Part shown: piece by piece, positions 17,181 through 27,007 of the stretch
How the letters are laid out: each line of letters starts with the position of its first letter
How positions within the stretch are numbered: position 1 is the stretch's first letter
NCBI GenBank assembly: GCA_963725655.1
Contig: CAVRYY010000003.1
Location: 806,001-870,000 of the forward strand
Direction of reading: 5' to 3'
Source: CAVRXT01 sp963725655
GTDB taxonomy: Bacteria > Acidobacteriota > Terriglobia > Acidiferrales > UBA7541
DNA length: 64,000 nucleotides
Notes under the pieces: generated by a model
Told to the model about the DNA's origin: nothing
Seen by the model: only the letters and a program-made list of their open reading frames with translations
Database searches by the model: none
Program-made: the position numbers and the translations under genes

Positions 17181-17924
17181 CTACGTCAGGCGAACGTCAA
17201 ACATCACCAGCCAGTACTGCAGGGATTGCATTGCGAAGCCGCAAAGGATCAGCAGGATGCCGAAGGCCCCGAGGCGCCGCTCCGGCAGGTGGTCAGCAAA
17301 GTACTCGATGAATGGGTTCACCGAAATTCCCACGCCGGTAACCAGGCCGGTGACCAGGCCCACGCGAATGGCAAACGACCAGACGTGTTCCACATGATGC
17401 GCCAAAGTGCTGCAGACTAGCGCGGTGGCGATGTAGCCCACGGTGCGCAGGACTGTGCCCCAAAACTGGCGGCGGGTGAGGCGCGGACGGCCACTGGTGG
17501 AATAATCGAGAGACGGGCGCATGCCGCGGAAATAGGCCACTACTTGGCCGACGGTGACGACTATGGCGAATACGATCGCGAACCGAAATCCTAAAATCCG
17601 ATACAGACCCAAGCCGAAAGCAAACCCGCGCGTGGCGCTGAAGAACGCCTCCCACGGCAAGGAATAATGATTCAGACCGCGAGAGACTCGATTGAGCTCG
17701 ATCGAGACGGTGATGCCGGTGGCAATACCGCAAGTGAGGCCAAAAAAAAGACCGAGGCCAAGTCCATAGCCGATTCCGAAAACGATCGAGTAGGTGACTG
17801 CGCGGGTGAGCAACCGCAACGGGCCGTGTTGCCCGCCGAGTAGATCGTATGCAAGGTAGAGGCTGCCGAGTACGTCCAGACAAGTGCCGGCAATGCTGAT
17901 CGCCGCGACGGTATGGTGATCCAT
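17181..17924 (-). CDS. Polytopic membrane protein, function unknown
   Basis: A 247-residue protein with about seven hydrophobic segments, several Gly-rich (FGIGYGLGLGLFFGLTCGIA; LVTGLVTGVGISV). Between helices are hydrophilic loops, including RPSLDYSTSGRPRLTRRQFW near residue 140. I do not recognise the family. No signal peptide or catalytic motif is apparent. The ATG at 17924 has no ribosome site but a TACAAT hexamer lies 9 bases upstream, suggesting a leaderless message. It is transcribed away from the following S9 peptidase gene. Confidence 0.7.
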   Translation of the reverse strand: MDHHTVAAISIAGTCLDVLGSLYLAYDLLGGQHGPLRLLTRAVTYSIVFGIGYGLGLGLFFGLTCGIATGITVSIELNRVSRGLNHYSLPWEAFFSATRGFAFGLGLYRILGFRFAIVFAIVVTVGQVVAYFRGMRPSLDYSTSGRPRLTRRQFWGTVLRTVGYIATALVCSTLAHHVEHVWSFAIRVGLVTGLVTGVGISVNPFIEYFADHLPERRLGAFGILLILCGFAMQSLQYWLVMFDVRLT

Positions 17925-17933
17925 GTCGCGAGT

Positions 17934-17939
17934 ATTGTA
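17934..17939 (-). promoter_or_regulatory. -10 box (TACAAT) of the membrane-protein gene
   Basis: On the minus strand TACAAT lies 9 bases before the ATG at 17924, so transcription would begin at or next to the start codon. No good -35 hexamer was found 16-18 bases upstream. Confidence 0.35.
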
Positions 17940-18065
17940 GACGCACTGGCGAGCGCCGCGGGCGAAATCCGCAGAGTAGGTCTGGTTGGATTCGGTGGCG
18001 CGAACGGGTCGAGAGGGCGACCGGGAAGCGTCCGCCCCTTAATCGCCGGATGCTTTTCAGTCTTT

Positions 18066-18074
18066 TGATATACT
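18066..18074 (+). promoter_or_regulatory. Extended -10 promoter upstream of the S9 peptidase gene
   Basis: The sequence TG-A-TATACT fits an extended -10 element and differs from TATAAT at one base. It lies about 66 bases before the chosen start at 18140. No clear -35 hexamer is present, as is common for extended -10 promoters. Confidence 0.4.
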
Positions 18075-18139
18075 CCGCCGTGTTTGGTGACTCGCGGAAC
18101 CTGGCGGGGGAATTTTCCGCGCCGGCCGCGGATGGGTGG

Positions 18140-20308
18140 ATGACAAAAATGCGATCTCACAAATTATTGTTTGTAGTTGCCGCTATCTTACTTTGTTCGA
18201 CTGCTGCGTGGTCGCAGGCATTCACCATCGAACAAGTTATGAGCTCGCCCTTTCCTTCCGAGCTGACCGCGGCTAAGCACGGCAGCCGCGTGGCCTGGGT
18301 CTTCGACGCGCAAGGAGTACGCAACGTCTGGGTCGCCGATGGTCCGGACTTTGCGAAGACCGCGCGCCAGGTAACTCGCTTTAGCAGCGACGACGGCCAG
18401 CCCATCGCCAGCCTGCGCCTCACGCCCGACGGGCAGACCGTTCTCTATGCCCTCGGCAGCGAAATCAACGGAGAAGGCGACAGCGCGGATCCCGGACACA
18501 GCGCCCAGCAGCCCAAGCAGCAGGTGTGGGCGAAAGATGTCGATTCCGCGGAGCCGCCCCGCCTGCTGGGCGATATGGGCTGTCCGGAAGAAGACTGTGA
18601 AGACATTGAAATTTCGCCCGATGGAAAATTGGCGGCCTGGGCCGCGAAGAAAAAAATCTGGCTGGCCAGCGTCGACGGCAAGCAGCAAGCGAAAGAGCTG
18701 GCTTACATTCGCGGCGACGCTGGCGAGCCCAAGTGGTCTCCGGATTCGAAAAGCATTGCGGTGGTGGTCGATCGCGGCGACCACAGTCTGATCGGCGTCT
18801 ACGATCTCGGCGGCCAGTCGCTGCGCTATCTTGCGCCCAGCGTCGATAAAGACGATTCGCCGCGCTGGTCTCCCGACGGCAAATGGATCGCCTACATCAA
18901 GACCGCCGGCATCGAACAGAAACGACCGTTCATTCCGCAGGTGCCCAGGCCGTGGGAAATTTGGATTGCCGATGCCGCCACCGGCCAAGGCCACCAGGTG
19001 TGGCATAGCGGCGGCACGCTGCGCGATTCTCTGCCGCAGGAAACCGAGGACGCCTCGTTCTCCTTCGCTGGCGACCGCATCGTGTTTGGTTCCGAGCAGG
19101 ACGGGCGCAACCACCTTTACTCCGTTGCCGTCGCATCCACTGGCGCCGCGCCGGCGCCGCTCACTCCCGGGGACTTCGACGTCGAAGATGTCGCGCTCGC
19201 TCCCGACCGCAAGTCAGTGATCTACAGCTCCAACGAAGCCGATGTGGACCGCCGTCACATCTGGCGTGTTTCCGTGGAGGGCGGACAGCCGCAGCGCGCA
19301 CTCAGCCACGGAGAGACCATCGAATGGTCTCCGGTAGTCACTAGCGACGGCAGCAGCGTGGTGTGCCTCGGCTCAACCGCGACTTCGCCGGGCATGCCTT
19401 ACGTCCTTACCGCGACGGGCCGCGAAATGTTTGCCGCGCAAGCGCTGCCCAAAGATTTCCCCAGCGCGCAGTTGGTCACGCCGCAGCAAGTGATTTTCAA
19501 GAGCGACGATGGGCTCACCGTACACGGACAGCTTTTCCTTCCTAAGAATGCCGCAGGCAAGAAATTGCCGGCGCTGGTTTTCATGCACGGCGGCCCCGTC
19601 CGGCAAATGATGCTCGGCTTCCATTACATGGACTACTACCACAACGCCTACGCCATGAATCAATACCTCGCCAGCCGCGGGTACGCAGTGCTCGCGGTGA
19701 ACTACCGCCTGGGCATCATGTACGGCCGCGACTTCCGCGAGGCGCCCAATTCCGGATGGCGCGGTGCATTTGAATACAAGGACGTGGTTGCCGCCGGCAA
19801 ATATTTGCAGGCGCTGCCGCAAGTAGATCCACAACGCGTAGGCCTGTGGGGCGGATCGTACGGCGGATTCCTGACCGCGATGGGGCTGGCGAAGAATTCC
19901 GACATCTTTAAGGCCGGCGTGGATTTTCACGGCGTCCACGATTGGTCGGTGTATTTCACCCAGCGGCCATACTTTGGGACGCCGGCGCTGCGCGCGCCGG
20001 ACCTGGACGCCGCGATCAAGCTGGCGTGGGAATCGTCGCCCGACGCGTACGTCGATACCTGGCGGTCGCCGGTGCTGCTGATCCAGGGCGACGACGACCG
20101 CAACGTCGCCTTCGAGCAGACCGTAGATCTAGCGCAGCGCCTGCGCGATCATCAGGTCTCCTTCGAGCAGCTGGTATTCCCGGACGAAATCCACGGCTTC
20201 CTAATGTGGAAGAGTTGGATCCGCGCATATTCCGCCACCACAGATTTCTTCGATCGCACCCTAAAGCAATCCCAGCCGATCGGCGAAGGCACCCACAGCA
20301 CCTTCTAG
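18140..20308 (+). CDS. Secreted S9-family (prolyl oligopeptidase-like) serine peptidase
   Basis: A 722-residue exported peptidase with an N-terminal signal peptide (about 4-26, ending AWSQA). Residues about 40-420 form a TolB/DPP-IV-like beta-propeller with repeated SPDG and WSPDSK motifs. The C-terminal alpha/beta-hydrolase carries the nucleophile Ser573 in GGSYGG, an Asp in the QGDDDRNVAFEQT stretch, and the catalytic His in DEIHGFLMW. Such enzymes trim short peptides, often after Pro or small residues. The frame opens further upstream at 18050, but only the ATG at 18140 puts the signal peptide at the N-terminus. A second, distantly related S9 peptidase is at 41,959. Confidence 0.92.
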   Translation: MTKMRSHKLLFVVAAILLCSTAAWSQAFTIEQVMSSPFPSELTAAKHGSRVAWVFDAQGVRNVWVADGPDFAKTARQVTRFSSDDGQPIASLRLTPDGQTVLYALGSEINGEGDSADPGHSAQQPKQQVWAKDVDSAEPPRLLGDMGCPEEDCEDIEISPDGKLAAWAAKKKIWLASVDGKQQAKELAYIRGDAGEPKWSPDSKSIAVVVDRGDHSLIGVYDLGGQSLRYLAPSVDKDDSPRWSPDGKWIAYIKTAGIEQKRPFIPQVPRPWEIWIADAATGQGHQVWHSGGTLRDSLPQETEDASFSFAGDRIVFGSEQDGRNHLYSVAVASTGAAPAPLTPGDFDVEDVALAPDRKSVIYSSNEADVDRRHIWRVSVEGGQPQRALSHGETIEWSPVVTSDGSSVVCLGSTATSPGMPYVLTATGREMFAAQALPKDFPSAQLVTPQQVIFKSDDGLTVHGQLFLPKNAAGKKLPALVFMHGGPVRQMMLGFHYMDYYHNAYAMNQYLASRGYAVLAVNYRLGIMYGRDFREAPNSGWRGAFEYKDVVAAGKYLQALPQVDPQRVGLWGGSYGGFLTAMGLAKNSDIFKAGVDFHGVHDWSVYFTQRPYFGTPALRAPDLDAAIKLAWESSPDAYVDTWRSPVLLIQGDDDRNVAFEQTVDLAQRLRDHQVSFEQLVFPDEIHGFLMWKSWIRAYSATTDFFDRTLKQSQPIGEGTHSTF

Positions 20309-20456
20309 CACTCACCATGCGGAAGCCAAGCGATGACGAAGCGCAGCCACGATCAGCCGCGCGCCGCGCGCTGTCAGCCAGCCGCCGACCAAAGGGCCGC
20401 CGAAGCGAAGCGCGCGCGGCGCCACTGCTCGTTGCCGTCCATTACTGCTGGCGTAA

Positions 20457-20789
20457 CTTCAGCCTAGTTGGATCGGCGACACGACAGCGTCGGCCGCATA
20501 TTATGTTCAAGATCAGACCAGCCCGTCGATACTCAATGTGACGCCGGGCTCACCGGTGAACGGGATTACCTTTACCGGATTACCTTCGACAGCGACTCAG
20601 ATATTCACTCAGAAGGGCAATATCAATGTCGCGCAGGTGAGATATGGTTTCGGCACCGGGACCAATTTGAAATTCCCGATTGCCGTGACTTGGTCCAACC
20701 GTACTGAGTTGATCGCGCACCCGACCTGGGGTCTGCAGTTCGGCGTCAGCTACGACTTTTCGTCCCTTTTGAGCGCTGCTAAAAAGTGA
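20457..20789 (+). pseudogene. C-terminal remnant of a probable outer-membrane/secreted protein
   Basis: The frame reads about 110 residues from just after an in-frame stop at 20454 to a stop at 20787-20789, without a plausible start codon and ribosome site at its beginning. It contains WIGDTTASAAYYVQDQ, PGSPVNGITFTGLPS, a YGFGTGTNLKFPIAVTWSNR stretch and a terminal FGVSYDFSSLL that looks like a beta-barrel closing strand. This reads like the natural end of a longer protein whose N-terminal part has been deleted. The parent family is recognised only by its general look. An internal GTG at 20538 could still allow an 83-residue peptide. Confidence 0.6.
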
Positions 20790-20798
20790 CGCCGACTG

Positions 20799-23297
20799 CT
20801 ATTCCAGGTGGAAGTCGGTGGAGCGCTCTGGGGATTGGTGGTTTTGGTCGTCTACGGCTTGGACTAGCAGGTGGTAGTCGCCGGGGGGCAGGGATGCGCT
20901 GCGAATGAATAGGGCGATGGGCATTACTGGGCTGCCTGGGATGATGAAACTGTTGGCTAGCATCAGGCCGGAGCTGAGAGCCGGCTGGTTGGTCTTGGCG
21001 TCGACGATGGTGTATTTGATTCCTACCTTGAATGGGGTGGACGAGCCTACCAACGGTTCGTAGATTTCGGTGTAGAAGGATACCTGGTCGGTTTTCTTGA
21101 AATGATTGTCCGCGGAGGGCATGACTTGCATGCTCTTGACGATGAGCGGCTGGCGTTCGTCGAGCAGTTCGTTATCGACCACCGAGGAAATCGCGGCTAG
21201 CGGGCGGGCGTCCTTGCTCATGGCTACGCTGCTGAGGCCGAATTGTTTGCCATCGTAAGGGTCGATCTCCAGCGGCAGTTGGGCGGTGGCAAAACTTTCG
21301 CCACCGGTGCTCATCACCATTTTCAAATTATATTTTCCGGGCGCGGCGTCGAAGCCGTTCATGTAAACGAAAGGCTGCTTGTTGAAGTCCTTGATGTTGT
21401 CTTTGGCGACGTCGACGTGAACCACATCGCTGAATCGCGCGCCGACGGAACCGTCGGGGTGGTAGGCAATTCCGAGGATGTTGACGTCGACGTGAAAATC
21501 TTTTTTTTCTTTTTGAAAATTTACGGATGACGACGGAATTTGCATGGTCAAATTTACGTGGGCCACATTCGGGGCGATGTAGAAATACGGCGCTTCCAGG
21601 CTCACCGGGATGGTCCCGGGTTGCGCGCTGGAAGCTCGCGCCTCCAACGCTTTTCCTTCCGGCTGGTTGAGCAGGGCGTCGGCAATTTTCACGTCGCAAT
21701 AGCCGCTGCGGGCGCGCACCGACAAACCGGAGCGGACGACTTTTACGTTGATGGTGTGGCAATTGCCGTCAGCGGTGTGCATCGGGGTGTAACCGAGAAT
21801 GTAGTATTGGTCGAGCTCGCGTCCGATTTTTTCGAGGCCGGCAGCCAAATCGTTGGTATTGAAAATCGTGAGGCCACCGGTGCCGCTGGCGAGCGCGAAG
21901 AGCACCTGTTGGTTGCCGCCGACGGTGTCTGGAATCAGGGGGATGATTTCGCGCGCGCTGGTCTGGTTGGAGTTGTTCAAGTAGTTGATGTTGGTCGGAA
22001 GTCCACCGCCGCCGCCATGTCCGGCGCCACCTGATCCGCCAGTTCCGCCCGTGCCGGTTCCTCCTGTGCCAGTGCCACCGGTGCCACCCTTACCACCAGT
22101 GCCGCCGGTACCTCCGGTGCCTCCGGATCCACCCGAACCGCCGCCCGGGGGAGAGCCTGCGCCGCCACCGTGTCCGCCGCTACCTCCGGTTCCTCCGCCT
22201 CCGCCCCCACCGTGTTGCGCCGGGCTGGCCGCTGGACTGGGCGAAAATGCGGCCAAAACTAAATGAGCGCCGCGCGGCGAGTTGTGAGTGGAACGATCAG
22301 CGGTTTGCGTGTCGCGGATGATTTCGCTGGAGCCGAGGCTGGGCCGATCCGGAATCCGCAATTGGGTTCGCGGAGCGCCGGGCTGGCCGAGTGGAGCGCT
22401 GGGGTCAAGTCCGCCCGGGCTCACTTGAAGACCAGCGGCATCCATCGGATAAATGGCGACGTTGGCCTTGTTGCAAGCGTCGATGGTCGCGGTGAGCTCC
22501 GATTGACGATCGGGAGTGAGCGGGAAACCCTCGGAGAAGAGGATGAGAGTCTTGCGGCCGGGCACCGAGAGCAGATTCTTGGCGAGGCTTCGCAGGGCCA
22601 GAAGCATGCTGCGGGCGGCGAAATCGGATTCCGAGTTTCCGAGCGATCCGGCGGGAGCGCCACTGCCGAAAGCCAGTTGCGGCGGTGCGATCGGTTCGTT
22701 GGGATGGATCGATCCGGAGTTGATGTTTGCAACGACTTGCTTGAGGCGATCGGTATTGGCGGTGAAATTCTGGGATACGTGGATGGTGCCGCCATATTCG
22801 ACGATGGCCATCAGGCGGCGGCTGGAGGCGGTGGAATCGATGAAGTGCGCCGCAGCTTTTCGCGCCCACATCTGGCTGGCGGCGCTCATGGTGGAATCGT
22901 CGAAGAACAGAACGAGATAGCGGGTGGCATCGGCGCCGGGGCCAGCGCTGGCGTTCGAAAAATTGACGATGGGTTGTTCCTGCTTGTCTTCGAATACCTT
23001 GAATTCAGCCTGGGTGAGATCGCGAACGTAATTGCCCTTCTTGTCGGTGACCACGGCATCGACGGCGACCACGCGGGATTCCGCTTTGATCACCGTAGTA
23101 TTGGAGGAATTAACGGACGGAGGGGCCGGGGGTTGCGCGGCAGGCGGCGCGGGATTCTGCTGCGCGGGGGGATTGCCTGCCGGTGCGGCGGCCGGTGTTG
23201 CGGGAGTTTGCGGCGCGGCGATGCTTGATTGCCATCCGAAAGCCGCGAGGACACCGATCGTTGCCAGGGTCCAAACCATCCGTTTATTCGAGCGCAT
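20799..23297 (-). CDS. Acidobacterial VWFA-related protein with a large Gly-rich insert
   Basis: An 832-residue exported protein of the VWFA-related family (TIGR03436 type) characteristic of Acidobacteriota. The ATG at 23297 follows a good GAGGTG ribosome site and a signal peptide (about 6-27). A Pro/Ala-rich linker leads into the conserved start (VVAVDAVVTDKKGNYVRDL, QAEFKVFEDKQEQPIVNF) and the VWFA-like fold with RYLVLFFDDSTMS, where the metal site is not canonical. Residues about 361-429 form a Gly/Ser/Thr low-complexity insert. The domain then resumes (ALASGTGGLTIFNTNDLA, YYILGYTP) and a long beta-rich C-terminal region follows. It is 46 bases downstream of a paralogue on the same strand. 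Function is unknown. Confidence 0.9.
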   Translation of the reverse strand: MRSNKRMVWTLATIGVLAAFGWQSSIAAPQTPATPAAAPAGNPPAQQNPAPPAAQPPAPPSVNSSNTTVIKAESRVVAVDAVVTDKKGNYVRDLTQAEFKVFEDKQEQPIVNFSNASAGPGADATRYLVLFFDDSTMSAASQMWARKAAAHFIDSTASSRRLMAIVEYGGTIHVSQNFTANTDRLKQVVANINSGSIHPNEPIAPPQLAFGSGAPAGSLGNSESDFAARSMLLALRSLAKNLLSVPGRKTLILFSEGFPLTPDRQSELTATIDACNKANVAIYPMDAAGLQVSPGGLDPSAPLGQPGAPRTQLRIPDRPSLGSSEIIRDTQTADRSTHNSPRGAHLVLAAFSPSPAASPAQHGGGGGGGTGGSGGHGGGAGSPPGGGSGGSGGTGGTGGTGGKGGTGGTGTGGTGTGGTGGSGGAGHGGGGGLPTNINYLNNSNQTSAREIIPLIPDTVGGNQQVLFALASGTGGLTIFNTNDLAAGLEKIGRELDQYYILGYTPMHTADGNCHTINVKVVRSGLSVRARSGYCDVKIADALLNQPEGKALEARASSAQPGTIPVSLEAPYFYIAPNVAHVNLTMQIPSSSVNFQKEKKDFHVDVNILGIAYHPDGSVGARFSDVVHVDVAKDNIKDFNKQPFVYMNGFDAAPGKYNLKMVMSTGGESFATAQLPLEIDPYDGKQFGLSSVAMSKDARPLAAISSVVDNELLDERQPLIVKSMQVMPSADNHFKKTDQVSFYTEIYEPLVGSSTPFKVGIKYTIVDAKTNQPALSSGLMLANSFIIPGSPVMPIALFIRSASLPPGDYHLLVQAVDDQNHQSPERSTDFHLE

Positions 23298-23343
23298 GTG
23301 CCACCTCGTTTTCGAAATTCGACCGCTCACTTTACTTGGCCGC

Positions 23344-25236
23344 CTATTGCACGTCCAGTGTTTGGTTCTGCGCGGACATCAGCTTGCCTTCGGAATCGCG
23401 GACGACCAGGCGAACCTGATAGGTGCCCGGCGCGACGTCGAAAGTGGTGCGGGTGCGGATGCCGGACTGGACCAGTTTTTCGCGGGTGGCATCCATCAAT
23501 TTCATGTTCAGCACTTTCTGTTTGCCTTCGAGGTACTTACCGTCGTTATCGAACAGCACGGTGACGATGGTGAGATCGTCCAGGTTGCGGCCGTCGGCCT
23601 TGCGGAACGGGAGGAACTTGGTATCCACGCGGGCGAGGACGGCGATGCGCGCTTTTTGGGCGTCCAGCTTGAAAAACTGGGCATGAACTTCCATCGGCAG
23701 GGCATCGAGAGTTTGATCGGAAAAGATGGCTTCCTCGAGATCGTGCCGGGCGTTCTCCGCAGTGGTTTCGCCATGCGCGGGGGCGTAGTAGCCGCGCCGC
23801 GCCTGGATGGCGTATTTCTGATGATTGGTGAGCTTGACCTCGATGGAGTGAAACCGGCCGTCCAATTTTTCAGACGGGGGGACAAATCCCAGCACGTAGG
23901 AATAATCCGGCACGGATCCCAGGCGGCCAAATCCGGCGCGCAGATCGTTGCTGTTCTGGAAGAAAAGGCCGCCGGTGCCGTTGGCGACGTCGCGCAGGAC
24001 GTCGGCCTGGCGCGAGTAGCCCTCCAAACGGGTGCTGGCTTCGGGACCGGCGGTGACACCGGTCATGAGCGTCGGATTTCCAGGGTCACCGAAAGGCTCG
24101 GGCACCCAGAGGCCGCGGATGTCGAGGCTGTTGATCACCACGTTGGCGTGCACGGCGCGCTCGATCAGGGACCACTCGTTTTGCGGGTTTGATAAAACCA
24201 AGAACCCGGGAGACGCCAGGATGATGCTGCGCTGGCCGGGAAGGCGGCTCATGCGCTGGATCAATTGATCGAGCCCGCGAGTGGCATAGGTGGCTTTGGT
24301 TTCCGCGTTGGAGTGGGAGGTTTGCGCCTCTGCCGCGGCTTGAATCTGCGCCGCAGCGAGATACCTGGGGTCGTCGTTGTAAAAGCAATGCAGGGTGTCT
24401 GCGGAAGCGGCGGCGAGGGCCGCTGCGTTGTTCAGATCGACGATCAGGTAAGCCTGATAGGCATCAATATTGAGGCACTCTGTGGCGACTTCGGTGCTCA
24501 CTGCACGCGGCTTGATGTTGCCCAAGGCTACACGCAGTTTTTCGCGGTCGCTGGTGAAATCCAGATTGTCCTGGCCCGACACGGTGAAGACGCCCACGCG
24601 ATCGGAGGGCTGCAGGGAAGTGGCCACGAATCTCTGCGCGGCTATACGGCCTTGCATTAGATCGACCAAGGCGCCGTGCGCGTCATCGAAATAAAGGGCC
24701 ACGAATCGGTCCGGGGTGGACGCTGCCGCTGGTGCGGATGCTCCTGCCGGCGCGGTCGCCGCGGGGTTGGCCGGGGCCGGCTCATGCTTAGTAGCGTCGA
24801 CCACGTTGAAGCTGCTGATGATTTGCGGTTTGCGATTATCGAAGACCTGGAAATCGTCGCGGGTGAGCGTTCCGACCGGGTTGTTCTTGGAATCGCGGAT
24901 CACCACGCGGACTAAGACCATGTTGGCCCGCACTTGGAAGGTGGGCGTGGAATCGTGCGATGTGAGTTCGGCCTGGCTGTCAGCGGATTCTGCTGGCGGG
25001 GGAGGGGAAGTGCCCGGCTGGGATGCGTTGGCGGTTGGCGGGTTTTGCGCGGCGGCTGGGGGCGCTGCTGGTGTTGAGCCCGTTGCCGCGGCGGCTCCGG
25101 AATCGGGGTGAGTTGGCGAAGCTGGATCCTGACCCAGGGTGACGGAGGCGCCGGAAATCCAAAGGATAAAGACAAGCCACAGCCCGCCGGTGAAAAGCCG
25201 GTTGGCCAGAGGTGAACAGGTGGAACGAAACGTCAT
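23344..25236 (-). CDS. Acidobacterial VWFA-related protein
   Basis: A 630-residue exported paralogue of the neighbouring gene. The ATG at 25236 precedes a signal peptide (hydrophobic stretch about 12-33) and a Pro/Ala-rich linker. The VWFA-related domain starts with FQVRANMVLVRVVIRDSKNN and DDFQVFDNRKPQIISSF, then RFVALYFDDAHGALVDL, and ends near LRAGFGRLGSVPDYSYVLGF. A beta-rich C-terminal domain of about 170 residues follows. It lies upstream of the next VWFA gene on the same strand, so the two are probably one transcription unit. No ribosome site of note precedes the start. Proteins of this family may mediate metal-dependent adhesion, but this is not shown. Confidence 0.9.
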   Translation of the reverse strand: MTFRSTCSPLANRLFTGGLWLVFILWISGASVTLGQDPASPTHPDSGAAAATGSTPAAPPAAAQNPPTANASQPGTSPPPPAESADSQAELTSHDSTPTFQVRANMVLVRVVIRDSKNNPVGTLTRDDFQVFDNRKPQIISSFNVVDATKHEPAPANPAATAPAGASAPAAASTPDRFVALYFDDAHGALVDLMQGRIAAQRFVATSLQPSDRVGVFTVSGQDNLDFTSDREKLRVALGNIKPRAVSTEVATECLNIDAYQAYLIVDLNNAAALAAASADTLHCFYNDDPRYLAAAQIQAAAEAQTSHSNAETKATYATRGLDQLIQRMSRLPGQRSIILASPGFLVLSNPQNEWSLIERAVHANVVINSLDIRGLWVPEPFGDPGNPTLMTGVTAGPEASTRLEGYSRQADVLRDVANGTGGLFFQNSNDLRAGFGRLGSVPDYSYVLGFVPPSEKLDGRFHSIEVKLTNHQKYAIQARRGYYAPAHGETTAENARHDLEEAIFSDQTLDALPMEVHAQFFKLDAQKARIAVLARVDTKFLPFRKADGRNLDDLTIVTVLFDNDGKYLEGKQKVLNMKLMDATREKLVQSGIRTRTTFDVAPGTYQVRLVVRDSEGKLMSAQNQTLDVQ

Positions 25237-25492
25237 CGATGTGCAGTGACTGAGACCAGAACGACCGCGATGCACGAAGTATCCGCCCGGCGATTGGCGG
25301 TGTCAACCGATGTCCCGGTAGCTGGGCCAGGGCCGGGCCACTGGCTCGGTGGTCAGGGCGCGGGGGGGTGAGTTTATGGGTGCGCACCATGTCGGCAGTG
25401 GGCTGTAAAGTCCAGTAAGCGCATATGTTATTTTAGTAGGGGGCGCAATCGGTTCCCTCGCGCGACGTCCACCTAAGGGCACTCCAAGGGGA

Positions 25493-26881
25493 TTGAAACT
25501 GACTTCCTTCGACCTGGTCGTGATCGGCAGCGGTCCTGCGGGACAAAAGGCCGCGATCGCCGCCGCGAAAATCCGCAAACGTGTGGCGGTGGTCGACCGT
25601 CAAAGCACGCTGGGCGGAGTTTCGGTACACAACGGGACGATCCCCAGCAAAACGTTTCGCGAAGGCGTGTTGTATCTCACCGGATTCCGCGAACGAACGT
25701 TCTATGGACGGAGTTACTCGCTTAAGGAACGAATCTCGGCGCAGGATTTGAGCTTCCGAGTGCGCGCAGTGGTGGCCAAGGAAATTGAAATCATTCGCGC
25801 GCAACTGATGCGCAACGATGTGGTGGTGCTGGACGGCGCGGCGCGATTCGTTGATCCGCACACCCTGGAAATCCAGGGGATCGGCGCGCCGACCACGGTG
25901 CGGGCGCCGAACATCGTGATTGCCTGCGGCACACGGCCGTCACACAACCCGGAAATTCAGCTGGACGGAAAGTATGTGCTGGATACCGATCAGATGGTGG
26001 GCTACGGGGAAATTCCCAAGGAAGCGATCATCGTTGGCGGCGGAGTGATCGGCCTGGAATATACGTCGATGCTGGCGGCGCTGGGAGTGAAGGTGACGCT
26101 GATCGAGCAGCGGCCGGTGGTGCTCGATTTTGTGGACCGGGAAATTGTGGAAGCGCTGTGCTACCACTTGCGCGACCTGGGAACTACGTTCCGGCTGGGC
26201 GAAAAAGTGGTGTCTGTTACGGTGGACGACACGCGCAAACGAGTGGTGGCGCGGTTGGACAGCGGGAAGAGTGTTTCGGGTTCGCTGCTGCTCTATTGCG
26301 TGGGGCGCGAAGGCAACACCGATACGCTGAACCTCGCTGCGGCCGGACTCACACCGGGCGTGCGCGGCAAGCTGGAAGTGAACGAATTTTTTCAGACTGC
26401 GGTGCCGCACATTTACGCGGTCGGGGACATCGTCGGGTTCCCGGCGCTGGCCAGCACGTCTACGGAGCAAGGTCGGGCGGCGAGTTGCCACATCTTTGGT
26501 ATGCCGTTCAAGTATTCGCCGGAATTCCTGCCGTACGGGATTTATACGATTCCGGAAATTTCGATGGTTGGTAAAAATGAAGAGGAATTGACCTCTGCGA
26601 AAATTCCGTACGAAACCGGCGTGGCGCGCTACGCTGAATTGGCCAAGGGGCAAATGATTGGCGACGAAACTGGGATGTTGAAACTGCTTTTTGATCCGAA
26701 CACGCTGAGACTTCTGGGAGTGCATGCCATAGGGGACCGCGCGGCGGAGATCATTCACATCGGGCAAGCGGTGATCGCGCTGGGCGGGACCATGGAGTAT
26801 TTGCGCGACACGGTTTTCAACTATCCGACCATGGCGGAGGCGTACAAAGTGGCCGCGCTCAACGGCATGAACAAGCTCTGA
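25493..26881 (+). CDS. sthA: Soluble pyridine nucleotide transhydrogenase-like flavoprotein
   Basis: FAD-dependent enzyme of the lipoamide dehydrogenase superfamily that would move hydride between NADPH and NAD+. The 462-residue product starts at a TTG (25493) just after AAGGGGA; the first beta strand FDLVVIGSGPAGQKAAIAA begins at residue 6. A second Rossmann motif, IIVGGGVIGLEYTSMLAALG, lies near residue 180. At the site of the redox disulfide it reads GGVSVHNGTIPSKTFRE, with no Cys pair, as in SthA-type enzymes and unlike lipoamide dehydrogenase. The C-terminal dimerisation domain is intact. Neighbours give no pathway context. Confidence 0.9.
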   Translation: MKLTSFDLVVIGSGPAGQKAAIAAAKIRKRVAVVDRQSTLGGVSVHNGTIPSKTFREGVLYLTGFRERTFYGRSYSLKERISAQDLSFRVRAVVAKEIEIIRAQLMRNDVVVLDGAARFVDPHTLEIQGIGAPTTVRAPNIVIACGTRPSHNPEIQLDGKYVLDTDQMVGYGEIPKEAIIVGGGVIGLEYTSMLAALGVKVTLIEQRPVVLDFVDREIVEALCYHLRDLGTTFRLGEKVVSVTVDDTRKRVVARLDSGKSVSGSLLLYCVGREGNTDTLNLAAAGLTPGVRGKLEVNEFFQTAVPHIYAVGDIVGFPALASTSTEQGRAASCHIFGMPFKYSPEFLPYGIYTIPEISMVGKNEEELTSAKIPYETGVARYAELAKGQMIGDETGMLKLLFDPNTLRLLGVHAIGDRAAEIIHIGQAVIALGGTMEYLRDTVFNYPTMAEAYKVAALNGMNKL

Positions 26882-27007
26882 ACTGCGTTTTCTGAGTTTC
26901 TCCGGTGCTGTTTCTCACATCGTTTCGAACCCTGCTTTAATTGCGAAGGCGTAGTTTCCGTGGATCCGTAGGCGCGGGCGATGAACGGGGACGGTGGAGG
27001 TCTTGAC

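Noticed and set aside
22010..22215. Possible CRISPR-like repeat array
   Set aside because: The repeats are in frame and encode Gly/Ser/Thr runs of a VWFA-related protein; no spacer-repeat spacing pattern is present.
25293..25492. Candidate riboswitch or leader upstream of the transhydrogenase gene
   Set aside because: No stable conserved-looking structure is visible; only a G-rich run near 25,370 and a weak AT stretch.
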